DNA of 53,207 nt from contig JAITIP010000013.1 of assembly GCA_031279415.1 (NCBI GenBank), forward strand, positions 1 through 53,207, given 5' to 3'. The notes below the pieces were generated by a model that ran no database searches, had not been told where the DNA came from, and saw nothing but the letters and a program-made list of their open reading frames with translations. Positions 1 to 9,053 of the stretch are shown in pieces. Source of the stretch: Candidatus Endomicrobium procryptotermitis. Lineage in GTDB: Bacteria; Elusimicrobiota; Endomicrobiia; Endomicrobiales; Endomicrobiaceae. The translations under genes were made by a program, and so were the position numbers. Numbering within the stretch: position 1 is the stretch's first letter; every line of letters begins with the position of its first letter.

Positions 1-217
1 TGAACATACCTCTGGTGTTTCGGTTGTTGCGCCAGCAGCATTGCCGAGTAGCCAAGTATGGATGAGATAAACACTGAAAGCATATAAGTGTGAAACTCGC
101 CTCAAGATAAGGTTTCCCCGAAGGGCACTTGTAGACTACAAGTTTGATAGGATGGAAGTGTAAGTGCAGTAATGTATTGAGCTAACCATTACTAATTGCC
201 CGTTCGGCTTGGTCACA
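1..217 (+). rRNA. 23S ribosomal RNA, 3' end (partial)
   Basis: The sequence matches the conserved last part of bacterial 23S rRNA. It includes the block around CTGAAAGCATATAAG, the CCTCAAGATAAG block, and the terminal GAGCTAACCATTACTAATTG helix strand. The 5' part lies outside the window. The exact 3' end is uncertain by a few bases. It is followed after about 125 bp by 5S rRNA in the usual order. Confidence 0.96.
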
Positions 218-341
218 TTTTCTAATCTTTATATTATGCAGATAGTTGAATTGTATTAACGCAAGGTTTACCTAAAACTGGTAAGTAGTTATTTGATATT
301 GCAAGCCTGTAAAATAGGCTGCCAATAAAAATAGGAATTAT

Positions 342-459
342 TTCCGGTGGTTATTTCGAAGGTGTCACACCCGATCCCATTCCGAACTCGGAAGTTAAGC
401 CCTTCAGAGCCGATGGTAGTTGGACCGCAGGGTCCCGCAAGAGTAGGTCGCTGCCGGAT
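342..459 (+). rRNA. 5S ribosomal RNA
   Basis: The conserved core reads CCGATCCCATTCCGAACTCGGAAG, followed by GCCGATGGTAGT and GCAAGAGTAGG, as in all bacterial 5S rRNAs. The ends TCCGGTGG and CTGCCGGA pair to close helix I. The length of about 118 nt is normal. It lies 125 bp after the 23S gene and is followed at once by a strong terminator, so it ends the rRNA operon. Confidence 0.96.
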
Positions 460-470
460 TAAATATTAAA

Positions 471-508
471 AAGCCGCCGCATTTTTTAATGCGGCGGCTT
501 TTTAATTT
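471..508 (+). terminator. Intrinsic terminator of the rRNA operon
   Basis: A perfect 12-bp GC-rich stem (AAGCCGCCGCAT with ATGCGGCGGCTT) has a loop of six bases and runs into TTTTTAATTTT. It starts 12 bp after the 5S gene, where the rRNA transcript should stop. Confidence 0.95.
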
Positions 509-849
509 TAGTTTTTATTTATACGACCCTGATTGTGTCAAGGAAGGTTATTTTTGACACAAAATAGATTCAAATTGTTTTAGGCAATCATTTCAGCTTT
601 TTCTTTTCTTTTGTTTTACAAAAAAATTATCTAACTTCAACCTTTATATCATCATACGGCAGAATCTGTTATTGATTTGGATACTGATAAAACAGTAATT
701 TGAGATAAAAGGTTGGAGCCAGATAGAATGTTTGCTCTGATGTATTTAAAAACAAGTAATAAAAATCAGGACGGAATTTTAAAACTTTACTTTCTTTTGC
801 ATCCGCTACATAAGCAATGACATAAAAATAAAAGCATTTTGTTTAGGAT
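509..849. other. Non-coding gap between rRNA terminator and trp promoter
   Basis: No credible gene is visible in about 340 bp. It holds a perfect 9-bp inverted repeat (TTGTGTCAA at 533-541, TTGACACAA at 554-562). It also holds a longer imperfect inverted repeat (CAACCTTTATATC at 638-650 with GATAAAAGGTTG at 703-714), inside which CTGTT at 666-670 can pair with AACAG at 691-695. Either could be a degraded mobile repeat; neither has a T-tract. Confidence 0.5.
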
Positions 850-879
850 TTGACAACTGTTAATTTTATTTTGTAACAT
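850..879 (+). promoter_or_regulatory. Putative promoter of the trp operon
   Basis: A perfect -35 hexamer TTGACA (850-855) is followed after 18 bp by TAACAT (874-879), a 4/6 match to the -10 consensus. The start would fall near 886, about 35 bases before the first paired strand of the T-box leader. That position is what a T-box-controlled transcript needs. Assignment is by sequence only. Confidence 0.55.
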
Positions 880-914
880 TATCAAATAACTTAATAGGGA
901 CAATGTCCCAAAAA

Positions 915-1220
915 CCGTTGATGTGGAGATAACGGTAATTGTGCAGTTACAGAGAGCGGGCGCAGCTGAGATTCCCGTACAACGCAGATTATCAAATGGA
1001 CCACAGAGGGCGCGGTCAAAGAAAGCGAAAGCTTTTTAGTATTCCGCGACGTAACGTGTACGTTAATTACGAGGAATATTCCGAAACGTTTTGTTTCCAG
1101 TATTCTACAAAGAGTGCGGCAACGGCAAATTATAGTCGTTTTTCCGCAAAGCAAGGTGGCACCGCGGATAAATTCAAATCCGTCCTTGACATAATATTTT
1201 ATGTTTTGGACGGATTTTTT
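915..1220 (+). promoter_or_regulatory. T-box leader (tRNA-Trp-sensing riboswitch) of the trp operon
   Basis: Stem I is closed by TGTGG (922-926) with CCACA (1001-1005). An upper helix follows, GGTAAT (934-939) with the ATTATC at 988-993, and the internal loop between them carries the specifier codon TGG (997-999, Trp) followed by A. AGAGAG (951-956) and a cggg/cccg helix (957-960 with 974-977) enclosing GCTGAGA form the distal part. The T-box core GGTGGCACCGCGG is at 1155-1167. Its TGGC would pair with the GCCA 3' end expected for bacterial tRNA-Trp, whose discriminator is G. A competing terminator follows. Specifier, discriminator match and the trpE gene downstream all agree. Known T-box biology predicts that uncharged tRNA-Trp permits read-through into trpE. 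Confidence 0.92.
1176..1220 (+). terminator. T-box-controlled terminator before trpE
   Basis: AAATCCGTCC (1176-1185) pairs perfectly with GGACGGATTT (1208-1217), ending in a T-run to 1220. It begins eight bases after the T-box core, the standard position of the terminator that competes with the tRNA-stabilised antiterminator. Confidence 0.88.
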
Positions 1221-1343
1221 ATTTTTGGAGATTCCTTAATGATTAAGATGAATTTCAGACGATGGCGTTTTTTAAAAGCGTAATATGTACAGTACGCATT
1301 TTGCATTTTGTTTTATGTATTTTACGGATAAATGGGAGGAAAA

Positions 1344-2804
1344 ATGCTAAAACCTTCAATTGAAGAAGTTAAACGATATATTAAAGATTACAATGCGTTT
1401 CCAGTATATAAAGAAATTTTTTCTGATATTAAAACGTCGGTTGGAATTCTTAGAAATTTTATGGAAGAAAATAAGAAATGTTATCTGCTTGAAAGCGTCG
1501 AAAGCACAGAAAACTGGGGACGCTATTCGTTTTTAGGCTGTGATCCTAAACTTACGATTAAATGTAATGATGGCAAAATCGTTGTTGATGATGGAAAGCG
1601 GTGCGAAATTGAGACTTTGAAACCTGAAACTGTGCTCAGAGATATTTTGTCGCGTTACAGAAGTCCGCAGATAAAATCTCTGCCGCCTTTTACGGGAGGG
1701 CTGGTGGGTTATTTTTCTTATGACTATATAAAATATATCGAAAAATCTTTAAAGCTTGACAATATAAATGCTGAAAATTTTGATGATTTGTATCTTATGC
1801 TTTTCGATAAAGTTATTGCTATAGATCATCTTAAACAGAAGATTTTTATAATAGTGAACGTCTTGACAGATAATTTTGAAACAAATTATGCAAATGCCGA
1901 AACTGAGATAGAACGGCTGGAACGGTTGATAAAAAAAGAGTCTGGCAGTGTCGATGCAAAATCCGAACTCAAAACTGATTTAAGAATTCTTCACAACAAA
2001 GAAGAATTCTGCAAAATGGTAAGCGAAATAAAACGGCATATATATGAAGGAGACATTTTTCAGGCAGTAATATCTAACGGCATAGAGGGTGACTTCAATG
2101 GGACCCTTTTTGAAACTTATAGAGTTTTAAGAACGGTAAATCCGTCGCCTTACATGTTTTACTGCAATTTCGGCGATTCTGAAATTGCCGGCGCTTCGCC
2201 GGAAACACTTATAACTCTAAAAGACAGCGAACTTACTAATTATGCTCTTGCAGGAACCTGTAAACGCGGCAAAACCATTGAAGAAGACGAACAGCTCACA
2301 GCAGACTTGCTCAAAGATGAAAAAGAGCTTTCAGAACATAATATGCTTGTGGATTTGGGACGAAACGATTTGGGAAAAGTAAGCGAATTCGGCAGTGTTA
2401 AAGTTGTGGAATATATGAAGATATTAAAATTTTCGCATGTTTCGCATATAGCTTCGATAATCAAAGGAAAACTAAAAACTGGTTATGACCAGTTTGACGC
2501 CGTATCCGCTGTGCTTCCTGCCGGAACGCTTTCGGGGACGCCTAAAATTAAAGCATGCGAAATAATCAATTCCCTTGAAAAACACAAACGCGGAACTTAT
2601 GGAGGCGCCGTTGGATATATTGATTTTACCGGAAATATGGATATGTGTATAGCCATAAGAATGGCAAAACTGCAAAATGGAAAAATTTATATACAGGCTG
2701 GAGCCGGCATTGTCGCTGAAAGTGATCCTGAAAAAGAGTTTCAGGAATGTTTAAATAAAGCGCAGGCGATGATTGAAGCGCTGCAAACCGCTTCTGGAAA
2801 TTGA
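1344..2804 (+). CDS. trpE: Anthranilate synthase component I
   Basis: It converts chorismate and ammonia, or glutamine nitrogen supplied by TrpG, to anthranilate: the first committed step to tryptophan. The 486-residue protein has the usual length. The LLES feedback-inhibition element is at residues 48-51, followed by GRYSF. The chorismate-binding domain shows NPSPYMFY, GASPETL, LAGTCKRG, HNMLVDLGRNDLG, LPAGTLSGTPK and GAGIVAESDPEKE in order. The start at 1344 is preferred because GGGAGG lies just before it; the in-frame ATG at 1332 overlaps that ribosome site. It is the first gene after the Trp T-box leader, and its end is followed 28 bp later by trpG. The LLES motif suggests the enzyme is also inhibited by tryptophan. 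Confidence 0.97.
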   Translation: MLKPSIEEVKRYIKDYNAFPVYKEIFSDIKTSVGILRNFMEENKKCYLLESVESTENWGRYSFLGCDPKLTIKCNDGKIVVDDGKRCEIETLKPETVLRDILSRYRSPQIKSLPPFTGGLVGYFSYDYIKYIEKSLKLDNINAENFDDLYLMLFDKVIAIDHLKQKIFIIVNVLTDNFETNYANAETEIERLERLIKKESGSVDAKSELKTDLRILHNKEEFCKMVSEIKRHIYEGDIFQAVISNGIEGDFNGTLFETYRVLRTVNPSPYMFYCNFGDSEIAGASPETLITLKDSELTNYALAGTCKRGKTIEEDEQLTADLLKDEKELSEHNMLVDLGRNDLGKVSEFGSVKVVEYMKILKFSHVSHIASIIKGKLKTGYDQFDAVSAVLPAGTLSGTPKIKACEIINSLEKHKRGTYGGAVGYIDFTGNMDMCIAIRMAKLQNGKIYIQAGAGIVAESDPEKEFQECLNKAQAMIEALQTASGN

Positions 2805-2832
2805 TGATACCGCTGAAATAATGGAGGAAAGC

Positions 2833-3444
2833 ATGATTTTAATAATAGATAATTATGACAGTTTCTCTTATAACCTTTACCAGTACGTAGGAATAATAAA
2901 TGACGATGTTAAAGTGATAAAAAACGATGAGATGACGATTGAAGAAATGGAAAAATTAAATGTTTCACATCTTATTTTTTCGCCCGGGCCGGGACGTCCG
3001 TCAGATGCGGGCCGTAGCGAAGAAGCGATACTTTATTTTAAAGACAAAAAACCGATACTCGGCATTTGTCTTGGACATCAGGCGATATGCGAAGTTTTCG
3101 GCGCAAAAATTACTTATGCAAAAACTCTTTTTCACGGAAAAACAAGCAATGTACAGATAGCGAACGGCAGTCCGATTTTTAAAGGACTGCCGCCGGTATT
3201 AAAAACCGCCAGATACCACTCTTTAATTGCCGACAGAGCAACGCTTTCGGATGAACTGCTTGTTATAGCTGAAGATGAAGAAGGGCAGGTTATGGGCGTA
3301 AAGCACTGTGATTATAATTTGTACGGACTTCAGTTTCATCCTGAATCCGTGCTTACGCAGAAAGGAATGACCATAATAGAAAATTTTTTAAATCTTGAAA
3401 GGGGAGGCAGCAGTGATACGGGAATCAATATACGAAATAGTTAA
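2833..3444 (+). CDS. trpG: Anthranilate synthase component II (glutamine amidotransferase)
   Basis: A class I glutamine amidotransferase that releases ammonia from glutamine for TrpE. The 203-residue protein starts with MILIIDNYDSFSYNL, typical for this family. The nucleophile is Cys79 in GICLGHQ; the other two triad members are His169 and Glu171 in QFHPES. The oxyanion region PGPGRP is at 51-56. The start at 2833 is set by GGAGG eight bases upstream; an earlier in-frame ATG at 2773 lies inside trpE and would add a non-homologous tail. Its end overlaps the start of trpD by 32 bp, suggesting translational coupling. The protein is not fused to trpD, unlike in enterobacteria. PabA function is possible as well, since some bacteria share one subunit. 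Confidence 0.95.
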   Translation: MILIIDNYDSFSYNLYQYVGIINDDVKVIKNDEMTIEEMEKLNVSHLIFSPGPGRPSDAGRSEEAILYFKDKKPILGICLGHQAICEVFGAKITYAKTLFHGKTSNVQIANGSPIFKGLPPVLKTARYHSLIADRATLSDELLVIAEDEEGQVMGVKHCDYNLYGLQFHPESVLTQKGMTIIENFLNLERGGSSDTGINIRNS

Positions 3445-4429
3445 CAGACAGAATCTTTCAATAGAAAATACTAAAATGGTTATGAATGAAATTATGGACG
3501 GCAAAGCCACAGATGCTCAGATTGCTTCTTTTTTAACGTCGATGAGGCTCAAAGGGGAAACTATAGAAGAAATAACTGCATGTGCAATGGTTATGAGAGA
3601 AAAATGCCAGAGACTTAACCCGAAAACCGACGTGTTGGATATTGTTGGCACGGGGGGAGACGAACTTGCGACGTTCAATATTTCTACTGTTTCATCTTTT
3701 ATAATCGCGGCCGCCGGCGTGCCAGTAGCCAAGCATGGCAACAGAAGTGTATCAAGCAAATGCGGAAGTGCGGATTTACTTGAAGCTTTGGGAGCAAACA
3801 TAATGCTTGCTCCGACGCAATGCGATTTTGTGCTTGAAAAAACTGGAATATGTTTTCTTATGGCACAGACTTTTCATTCCTCGATGAAATATGTGGCAAA
3901 AGTGAGAAAAGAACTGGGGATAAGAACCATATTTAATATTTTAGGTCCGCTGGCAAATCCCGCCAAAGCAAAATACGAACTTATAGGTGTGTACGATGAA
4001 AATCTTGTTGAACCTATGGCGAGGGTGCTGGCAAATCTCGGTGTCAAAAGAGCTATGGTAGTACATGGCCACGATGGGCTTGATGAAGTTACGCTCTCAG
4101 ATACCACAACAATATGTGAAGTAAACGATGGAAAATTAAACAGCTTTTTTATAACTCCGGAACAGTTTGGGCTTCAAAGATGTTCTCTTTACGAACTGAT
4201 AGGTGGAAGTCCGCAGGAAAATAAAGAGATAGCACTGAATATTTTGAAAGGCGAAACAGGTGCAAAAAGAGATATAGTTCTGCTAAATTCTGCAATATGC
4301 CTTTATATGTTTTACAATAATGTAACTCTTAAAGAATGTTTAAAAATTGCGCGGGAGATGATTGACAGCGGCAAAGCGTTAAATAAACTTGAAGAGTTTA
4401 TAAAAGTGTCTAATGAGGCGGCAAAATGA
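3413..4429 (+). CDS. trpD: Anthranilate phosphoribosyltransferase
   Basis: It joins anthranilate to PRPP to give phosphoribosylanthranilate. The product has 338 residues from the GTG start at 3413, which is preceded by GGGGAGG; the upstream TTG at 3395 has no spacing for a ribosome site. The glycine-rich PRPP loop GTGGD is at 79-83, followed by STVSSF and the KHGNRSVSS block at 107-115. NILGPLANPA and the metal-binding HDGLDE also match the family. It overlaps trpG by 32 bp and its stop overlaps the start of trpC (ATGA), so all three are probably translated from one message. Confidence 0.97.
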   Translation: MIRESIYEIVNRQNLSIENTKMVMNEIMDGKATDAQIASFLTSMRLKGETIEEITACAMVMREKCQRLNPKTDVLDIVGTGGDELATFNISTVSSFIIAAAGVPVAKHGNRSVSSKCGSADLLEALGANIMLAPTQCDFVLEKTGICFLMAQTFHSSMKYVAKVRKELGIRTIFNILGPLANPAKAKYELIGVYDENLVEPMARVLANLGVKRAMVVHGHDGLDEVTLSDTTTICEVNDGKLNSFFITPEQFGLQRCSLYELIGGSPQENKEIALNILKGETGAKRDIVLLNSAICLYMFYNNVTLKECLKIAREMIDSGKALNKLEEFIKVSNEAAK

Positions 4430-5226
4430 TATTGGATAAAATCGTTGCGGCAGCAAAAGTAAGAATTGAAAAGTCAAAAGAAAAAAAATCTCTTGAAGAG
4501 GCAAGAAAAGAGGCCATCTCGGTTTCAAAAGATGGGAATTTCTCTTTTGAAAAAGCGCTTAAAAAAGAAGAAATAAGCTTTATATGCGAAATAAAAAAAG
4601 CGTCTCCGTCAAAAGGAATTATTTCACATGATTTTAGATATTTGGAAACGGCAAAAGAGTATGAAGCAGCAGGTGCGGATGCAGTTTCTGTTATTACCGA
4701 ACCTGACTTTTTTATGGGTTGCGATAGGTATCTTACGGAAATTAAAAACACTGTAAGAATACCGGTATTAAAAAAAGATTTCATAATAGACGTTTACCAG
4801 ATTTTTGAAGCAAAAAATACCGGCGCCGACGCAGTACTTTTGATATGCACAATACTTAGTTTTGAAGATTTAAAAGAGTTCATGGAAACTGCTCATGCTT
4901 TGGGATTATCATGTCTTGTTGAAACGCATGATGAAAAAGAAGTTGAAATGGCGCTTAAAGCCGGTGCAAAAATAATAGGCGTTAACAACAGAAATCTTAA
5001 AACTTTCGAAGTGGATATAAATAACAGCGCAAAATTGAGAAAACTTGTATCGCAGGACAAAATATTCGTTTCAGAAAGTGGAATAAGAACAAAAGAAGAT
5101 ATAGATGCTCTGCGTTTGCACAAAATTGATGCTGTTTTGATAGGCGAAGAACTTATGAAAAGTACAAACGTAAAGCAAAGGCTTAAAGAATTGAAAAGCA
5201 TATGGAGGAAAAATGACGAAAATTAA
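4426..5226 (+). CDS. trpC: Indole-3-glycerol-phosphate synthase
   Basis: It closes the pyrrole ring, turning carboxyphenylamino-deoxyribulose phosphate into indole-glycerol phosphate. The 266-residue (beta/alpha)8 barrel shows EIKKASPSKG at 55-64 with the catalytic lysines, then VLKKDFI, GADAVLLI, LVETHDEKE, GVNNRNLKTF and VSESGI at the ends of successive strands. It is a separate enzyme, not the enterobacterial TrpC-TrpF fusion. It starts inside the stop codon of trpD and overlaps trpF by 14 bp. Confidence 0.97.
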   Translation: MILDKIVAAAKVRIEKSKEKKSLEEARKEAISVSKDGNFSFEKALKKEEISFICEIKKASPSKGIISHDFRYLETAKEYEAAGADAVSVITEPDFFMGCDRYLTEIKNTVRIPVLKKDFIIDVYQIFEAKNTGADAVLLICTILSFEDLKEFMETAHALGLSCLVETHDEKEVEMALKAGAKIIGVNNRNLKTFEVDINNSAKLRKLVSQDKIFVSESGIRTKEDIDALRLHKIDAVLIGEELMKSTNVKQRLKELKSIWRKNDEN

Positions 5227-5815
5227 AATATGCGGTTTAAAAAGAGAAGAAGACATAAAATATGCCAATGAAACAAAACCGGATTACATAGGATTTGTTT
5301 TTGCCGGAGAAAAAAGGAAAATAACTTTTGAAAACGCAGCAGAACTTAAAACAATGCTTGACAAAAAGATAAAGTCCGTTGGTGTTTTTGTAAATGAAAA
5401 AATAGACAATATAATAAATCTTTCTGCTGAAGGAATAATTGATTTAATACAGCTGCACGGCGGTGAAGATGAAGCATATATTTACAGGTTGAAAGAAAAA
5501 ACTGATAAACCTGTGATAAAAGCGATAAGAGTGAAAGAAAAAATGCATAATTTTAACACGGCGGCAGATTTTGCACTTTTTGATGCCTATACGGAAAATG
5601 AATACGGCGGAAGCGGAAAATCTTTTGATACAGAACTGATTAAAGAATACGACCATCCTTTTTTTATAGCTGGCGGAATAAATGTCGGAAACGTTGAAAC
5701 GGTAATAAAAGAGTTAAATCCGTTCTGCGTTGATTTAAGCAGCGGAGTTGAAAGCGGCGGCGTCAAAGATTTAAATAAAATCAGGGAAATTGTCAAAACC
5801 GTAAGGAGCTTGTGA
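5213..5815 (+). CDS. trpF: Phosphoribosylanthranilate isomerase
   Basis: It performs the Amadori rearrangement of phosphoribosylanthranilate. The 200-residue barrel begins MTKIKICGLKREED with catalytic Cys7. The general acid is Asp124 in ALFDAY. The phosphate-binding ends FIAGGINVGNV and DLSSGVESGGVKD are present. The length is typical. A ribosome site GGAGG lies inside the trpC end, with 14 bp of coding overlap. A gap of 61 bp to trpB follows. Confidence 0.96.
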   Translation: MTKIKICGLKREEDIKYANETKPDYIGFVFAGEKRKITFENAAELKTMLDKKIKSVGVFVNEKIDNIINLSAEGIIDLIQLHGGEDEAYIYRLKEKTDKPVIKAIRVKEKMHNFNTAADFALFDAYTENEYGGSGKSFDTELIKEYDHPFFIAGGINVGNVETVIKELNPFCVDLSSGVESGGVKDLNKIREIVKTVRSL

Positions 5816-5876
5816 TAAAATAACCTGTCGTTGTGAAATCGTTACTGTTTTAATATCTTAACGCGGGAGAAATAAA

Positions 5877-7061
5877 ATGTCTAAATGGAAATTCGGAGTG
5901 TATGGTGGATGTTACATACCGGAAACACTTATGAATGCCGTAAAAGAGCTGGATGAAGCTTACAATCATTATAAAAACGATAGAGATTTTAATTCTGAAC
6001 TAAACGCATTATTAAACGAGTATGCCGGCAGACCGTCAAGATTGTACTATGCAAAAAATATGACGGAAAAACTCGGCGGGGCAAAGATCTATCTTAAAAG
6101 GGAAGATTTGAATCACACGGGTTCCCATAAAATAAACAATGTTCTCGGACAGACGCTTCTTGCCAAAAAGATGGGTAAAAAGAGAGTGATTGCCGAAACT
6201 GGAGCAGGACAGCATGGCGTGGCAACTGTAACCGCTGCAGCTTTGCTCGGCATGGAATGTGAAATATTTATGGGTGAAGAAGATATTGAAAGACAGTCGT
6301 TAAACGTTTTCAGAATGAAACTGCTGGGTGCAAAAGTTAATCCTGTAAAAAGCGGCACAAAAACTTTAAAAGATGCAGTAAGCGAAACCATGAGAGAATG
6401 GTCACGCAGAGTTGAAGATACTCTTTATGTTTTAGGTTCAGTTATGGGACCGCACCCGTTTCCAAAAATTGTGAGAGATTTTCAAAGTGTTATAGGCAAA
6501 GAGATAAAAGAACAGATTTTGCAAAAAGAAGGAAAATTTCCCGACATTGTAATGGCATGCGTTGGCGGCGGCTCAAATGCTATGGGAACTTTTTATGATT
6601 TTTTAAACGATAAAAACGTAAAACTTATAGGCTGTGAAGCCGCGGGGAAAGGAATTGACACCCCAGAAACGGCCGCAACCATAGCAACTGGCCGTCAGGG
6701 AATATTTCACGGAATGAAATCTTATTTCTGCCAGACGGAAAGCGGACAGGTTGCCCCAGTTTATTCGATTTCTGCAGGGCTTGACTATCCAGGAATAGGA
6801 CCCGAACACGCTTATCTTCATGATATAAAAAGGGCGCACTACGTTTGCGTAACAGATGTGCAGGCGGTTGAAGCTTTTGAATTTTTATCACTTACCGAAG
6901 GAATAATTCCCGCTGTGGAATCTGCGCACGCGGTTTATCATGCGATGCAGATTGCTCCGAAAATGAAAAAAGATGAAATAATTGTCGTGACTCTTTCGGG
7001 AAGGGGAGATAAAGACGTTGCCATGATAGCGAGATATAAAGGAGAAAATATATATGAATAG
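5877..7061 (+). CDS. trpB: Tryptophan synthase beta subunit
   Basis: A PLP enzyme that condenses indole with serine to give tryptophan. The 394-residue protein has the PLP lysine Lys85 in HTGSHKINN, the catalytic Glu107 in ETGAGQHG, the phosphate loop GGGSNAMG, and the C-terminal LSGRGDKD that contacts the pyridine ring. It is a TrpB1-type sequence fitting the TrpA-associated form. The ribosome site GGGAG lies nine bases before the ATG. It overlaps trpA by 8 bp, as expected for subunits made in equal amounts. Confidence 0.98.
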   Translation: MSKWKFGVYGGCYIPETLMNAVKELDEAYNHYKNDRDFNSELNALLNEYAGRPSRLYYAKNMTEKLGGAKIYLKREDLNHTGSHKINNVLGQTLLAKKMGKKRVIAETGAGQHGVATVTAAALLGMECEIFMGEEDIERQSLNVFRMKLLGAKVNPVKSGTKTLKDAVSETMREWSRRVEDTLYVLGSVMGPHPFPKIVRDFQSVIGKEIKEQILQKEGKFPDIVMACVGGGSNAMGTFYDFLNDKNVKLIGCEAAGKGIDTPETAATIATGRQGIFHGMKSYFCQTESGQVAPVYSISAGLDYPGIGPEHAYLHDIKRAHYVCVTDVQAVEAFEFLSLTEGIIPAVESAHAVYHAMQIAPKMKKDEIIVVTLSGRGDKDVAMIARYKGENIYE

Positions 7062-7839
7062 AGTCGGAAATGAAATTTCAAAAGTGTTTGATAATAAAAA
7101 AGCGCTGATAACATATTTAACTGCCGGTGACCCATCTCTTGAAAGCAGCGAAGAATTCATAGTTGTGCTTGCTAAGAACGGAGCCGATTTGATAGAAATA
7201 GGTATTCCTTTTTCCGACCCAATAGCTGAAGGTGAAGTTATACAAAACGCTATGAAAAGAGCGTTGTCAAAAAAAATAAATTTGGATGATGTCTTCAATA
7301 TGGTCGTAAGGATAAGAAAGAGAACCGATATTCCTCTAACTTTTATGACTTATTTAAATCCGTTGCTTACATACGGCTATGATAATTTTTTTAAGAAATG
7401 TAAAGAAACAGGAATAAGTGCGATAATAGCTCCCGATATGCCTTTTGAAGAACAAGATGAAGTGAAAGAGTTTGCAGACAAATACGATATAACCATAATA
7501 ACTCTTATAGCGCCGACTTCAAATGAAAGAATAGAAAATATTGCAAAATCTTCAAAAGGTTTTATATATCTTATTTCTTCATTGGGAGTTACGGGAGTAA
7601 GAACAAAGATAGCGACAGATATAGGTTGGCTGGTATCGAAAATAAAAAAAGTTACTGATATTCCGGTCGCCGTAGGTTTCGGTATAGCTTCGGGATGGCA
7701 GGCAAAAGAGATTGTAAAATATGCTGATGGAGTGATAATAGGAAGCGCAATTGTAAAAATAATTGCCGAATATAAAGAAAATGCTGCGCCGAAACTTGCC
7801 GAATATATATTATCCATAAGAAAAGAAATGGAAATTTGA
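7054..7839 (+). CDS. trpA: Tryptophan synthase alpha subunit
   Basis: It cleaves indole-glycerol phosphate and passes indole to TrpB through the intersubunit tunnel. The 261-residue barrel has YLTAGDPS, the catalytic Glu48 in [11 protein letters not shown], loop 6 [10 protein letters not shown] and the phosphate site GFGIAS. An oddity: the second catalytic acid, Asp60 in Salmonella (LADGP), aligns with Glu59 here (IAEGE). This keeps a carboxylate, but the residue is strongly conserved as Asp in the family. The reading frame is otherwise normal and closely coupled to trpB. Confidence 0.96.
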   Translation: MNRVGNEISKVFDNKKALITYLTAGDPSLESSEEFIVVLAKNGADLIEIGIPFSDPIAEGEVIQNAMKRALSKKINLDDVFNMVVRIRKRTDIPLTFMTYLNPLLTYGYDNFFKKCKETGISAIIAPDMPFEEQDEVKEFADKYDITIITLIAPTSNERIENIAKSSKGFIYLISSLGVTGVRTKIATDIGWLVSKIKKVTDIPVAVGFGIASGWQAKEIVKYADGVIIGSAIVKIIAEYKENAAPKLAEYILSIRKEMEI

Positions 7840-7908
7840 AATAGATTTGATATAATTAATAAACATATATATTTGATATGAAAATTTTTGCTTCAAGGAG
7901 TTTCCGCC

Positions 7909-8826
7909 ATGCCGATAAAAATACCTAAAGATTTGCCGGCACGTAAAATTTTAAACGAAGAAAACATATTTATTATGGATGAAAGCCGTGCAATGACGCA
8001 GGATATACGTCCTTTAAAAATAGCGATACTTAACCTGATGCCTAAAAAAATAGAAACGGAAACCCAGCTTTTGCGGCTCATAGGAAACACCCCTTTACAG
8101 GTTGACATAGAACTGCTGCAGACGGCAAGCCATCAATCGACAAACACCCCTGCCGAACATCTGCTGAAATTTTACCGCACTTTTGGCGATGTGAAAAACA
8201 AGCATTTTGACGGATTGATTATAACGGGCGCTCCTGTCGAAATGCTAGAATTCGAAGAAGTCGACTACTGGCAGGAACTTTGTGAAATTATGGAATGGTC
8301 AAAGACGAACGCTTTTTCAACTTTTCATATTTGCTGGGGATCTCAGGCGGCACTGTACTATCATTACGGAATAAAAAAACATACGCTGGATAAAAAAATG
8401 TTTGGTATTTTTCTTCATGAGCAGACTGCCAAAGGGCATTATCTTTTAGATGGGTTTGATGACGCTTTTTATGCTCCACATTCGCGTCATACCGGCATAG
8501 ACGAAAAAGCCGTTGAACAAGATAACAGGCTTTTAGTTCTGAGCCGTTCAAAAGAAGCCGGAATATATATCGCCTGCAGCAGAGATTCAAAGCAATTTTT
8601 TATTACTGGACATTCTGAATATGACAGAGATACTCTTGCGAACGAATATTTCAGGGATTTGGAAAAAGGGCTGCAAATAGAAAAACCCATAAACTATTTT
8701 CTCGAAAATAATACTAAAAACAAGGCTCTTATAAAATGGAGAGCCCATGCAAACCTTTTATTTTATAATTGGCTTAACTATTTCGTATACCAGCGTACCC
8801 CGTATGACTATGTCGAGAAGGACTAA
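7909..8826 (+). CDS. metA: Homoserine O-acyltransferase, probably O-acetyltransferase
   Basis: It activates homoserine for methionine synthesis. The protein has 305 residues starting [11 protein letters not shown]. The start at 7909 follows AAGGAG at a good distance, and an in-frame TTG at 7888 is rejected. The catalytic triad falls at the standard numbers: Cys142 (HICWG), His235 and Glu237 (TGHSEYD). Residue 111 is Glu (GAPVE). In characterised MetA-family enzymes Glu111 goes with acetyl-CoA and Gly111 with succinyl-CoA, so I infer an acetyltransferase. It lies 69 bp after trpA with no clear terminator between. A TATAAT at 7851-7856 could be a -10 box, but no good -35 accompanies it, so co-transcription with trp is possible. 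Confidence 0.95.
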   Translation: MPIKIPKDLPARKILNEENIFIMDESRAMTQDIRPLKIAILNLMPKKIETETQLLRLIGNTPLQVDIELLQTASHQSTNTPAEHLLKFYRTFGDVKNKHFDGLIITGAPVEMLEFEEVDYWQELCEIMEWSKTNAFSTFHICWGSQAALYYHYGIKKHTLDKKMFGIFLHEQTAKGHYLLDGFDDAFYAPHSRHTGIDEKAVEQDNRLLVLSRSKEAGIYIACSRDSKQFFITGHSEYDRDTLANEYFRDLEKGLQIEKPINYFLENNTKNKALIKWRAHANLLFYNWLNYFVYQRTPYDYVEKD

Positions 8827-8934
8827 CACACCAATAATCAGCACTCTATAAAAGCTCAAACACAACTTTAAGTTTACTTCCGTTTTCAGCTTTTTCTAAG
8901 ATTTAACTATCTGATTTTTATAAAATTAAACGGA

Positions 8935-9053
8935 ATTATCACTTGATGTCTTGCTCTGTCATATCAAGGCAGCATTGCTGCCGAAATATTAATTATATTC
9001 TGTAATTGATTCACTTTATTTATGACACCAGTTTAGTCGTCATTGCGGGGCGG
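8935..9053 (+). repeat. Dispersed repeat, copy 1
   Basis: This stretch matches the right edge of the window (53089-53207) in the same orientation over 119 bases with only a handful of differences. It contains a short palindrome (CTTGAT at 8942-8947, ATCAAG at 8963-8968) and a perfect hairpin GGCAGC-ATT-GCTGCC (8968-8982). That hairpin is damaged in copy 2. It runs into the palindromic element at 9031. A non-autonomous mobile element is the simplest reading. Confidence 0.88.

Noticed and set aside
939-1283. Open frame of 114 codons between rRNA and trpE on the plus strand, and one of 87 codons on the minus strand (891-1154)
   Set aside because: Both lie over the structured T-box leader and its terminator. 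Their composition is odd (many Arg and Ser) and they lack ribosome sites.
7840-7908. Separate promoter for metA at TATAAT (7851-7856)
   Set aside because: No acceptable -35 lies at the right distance and no terminator follows trpA, so read-through from the trp operon is as likely.
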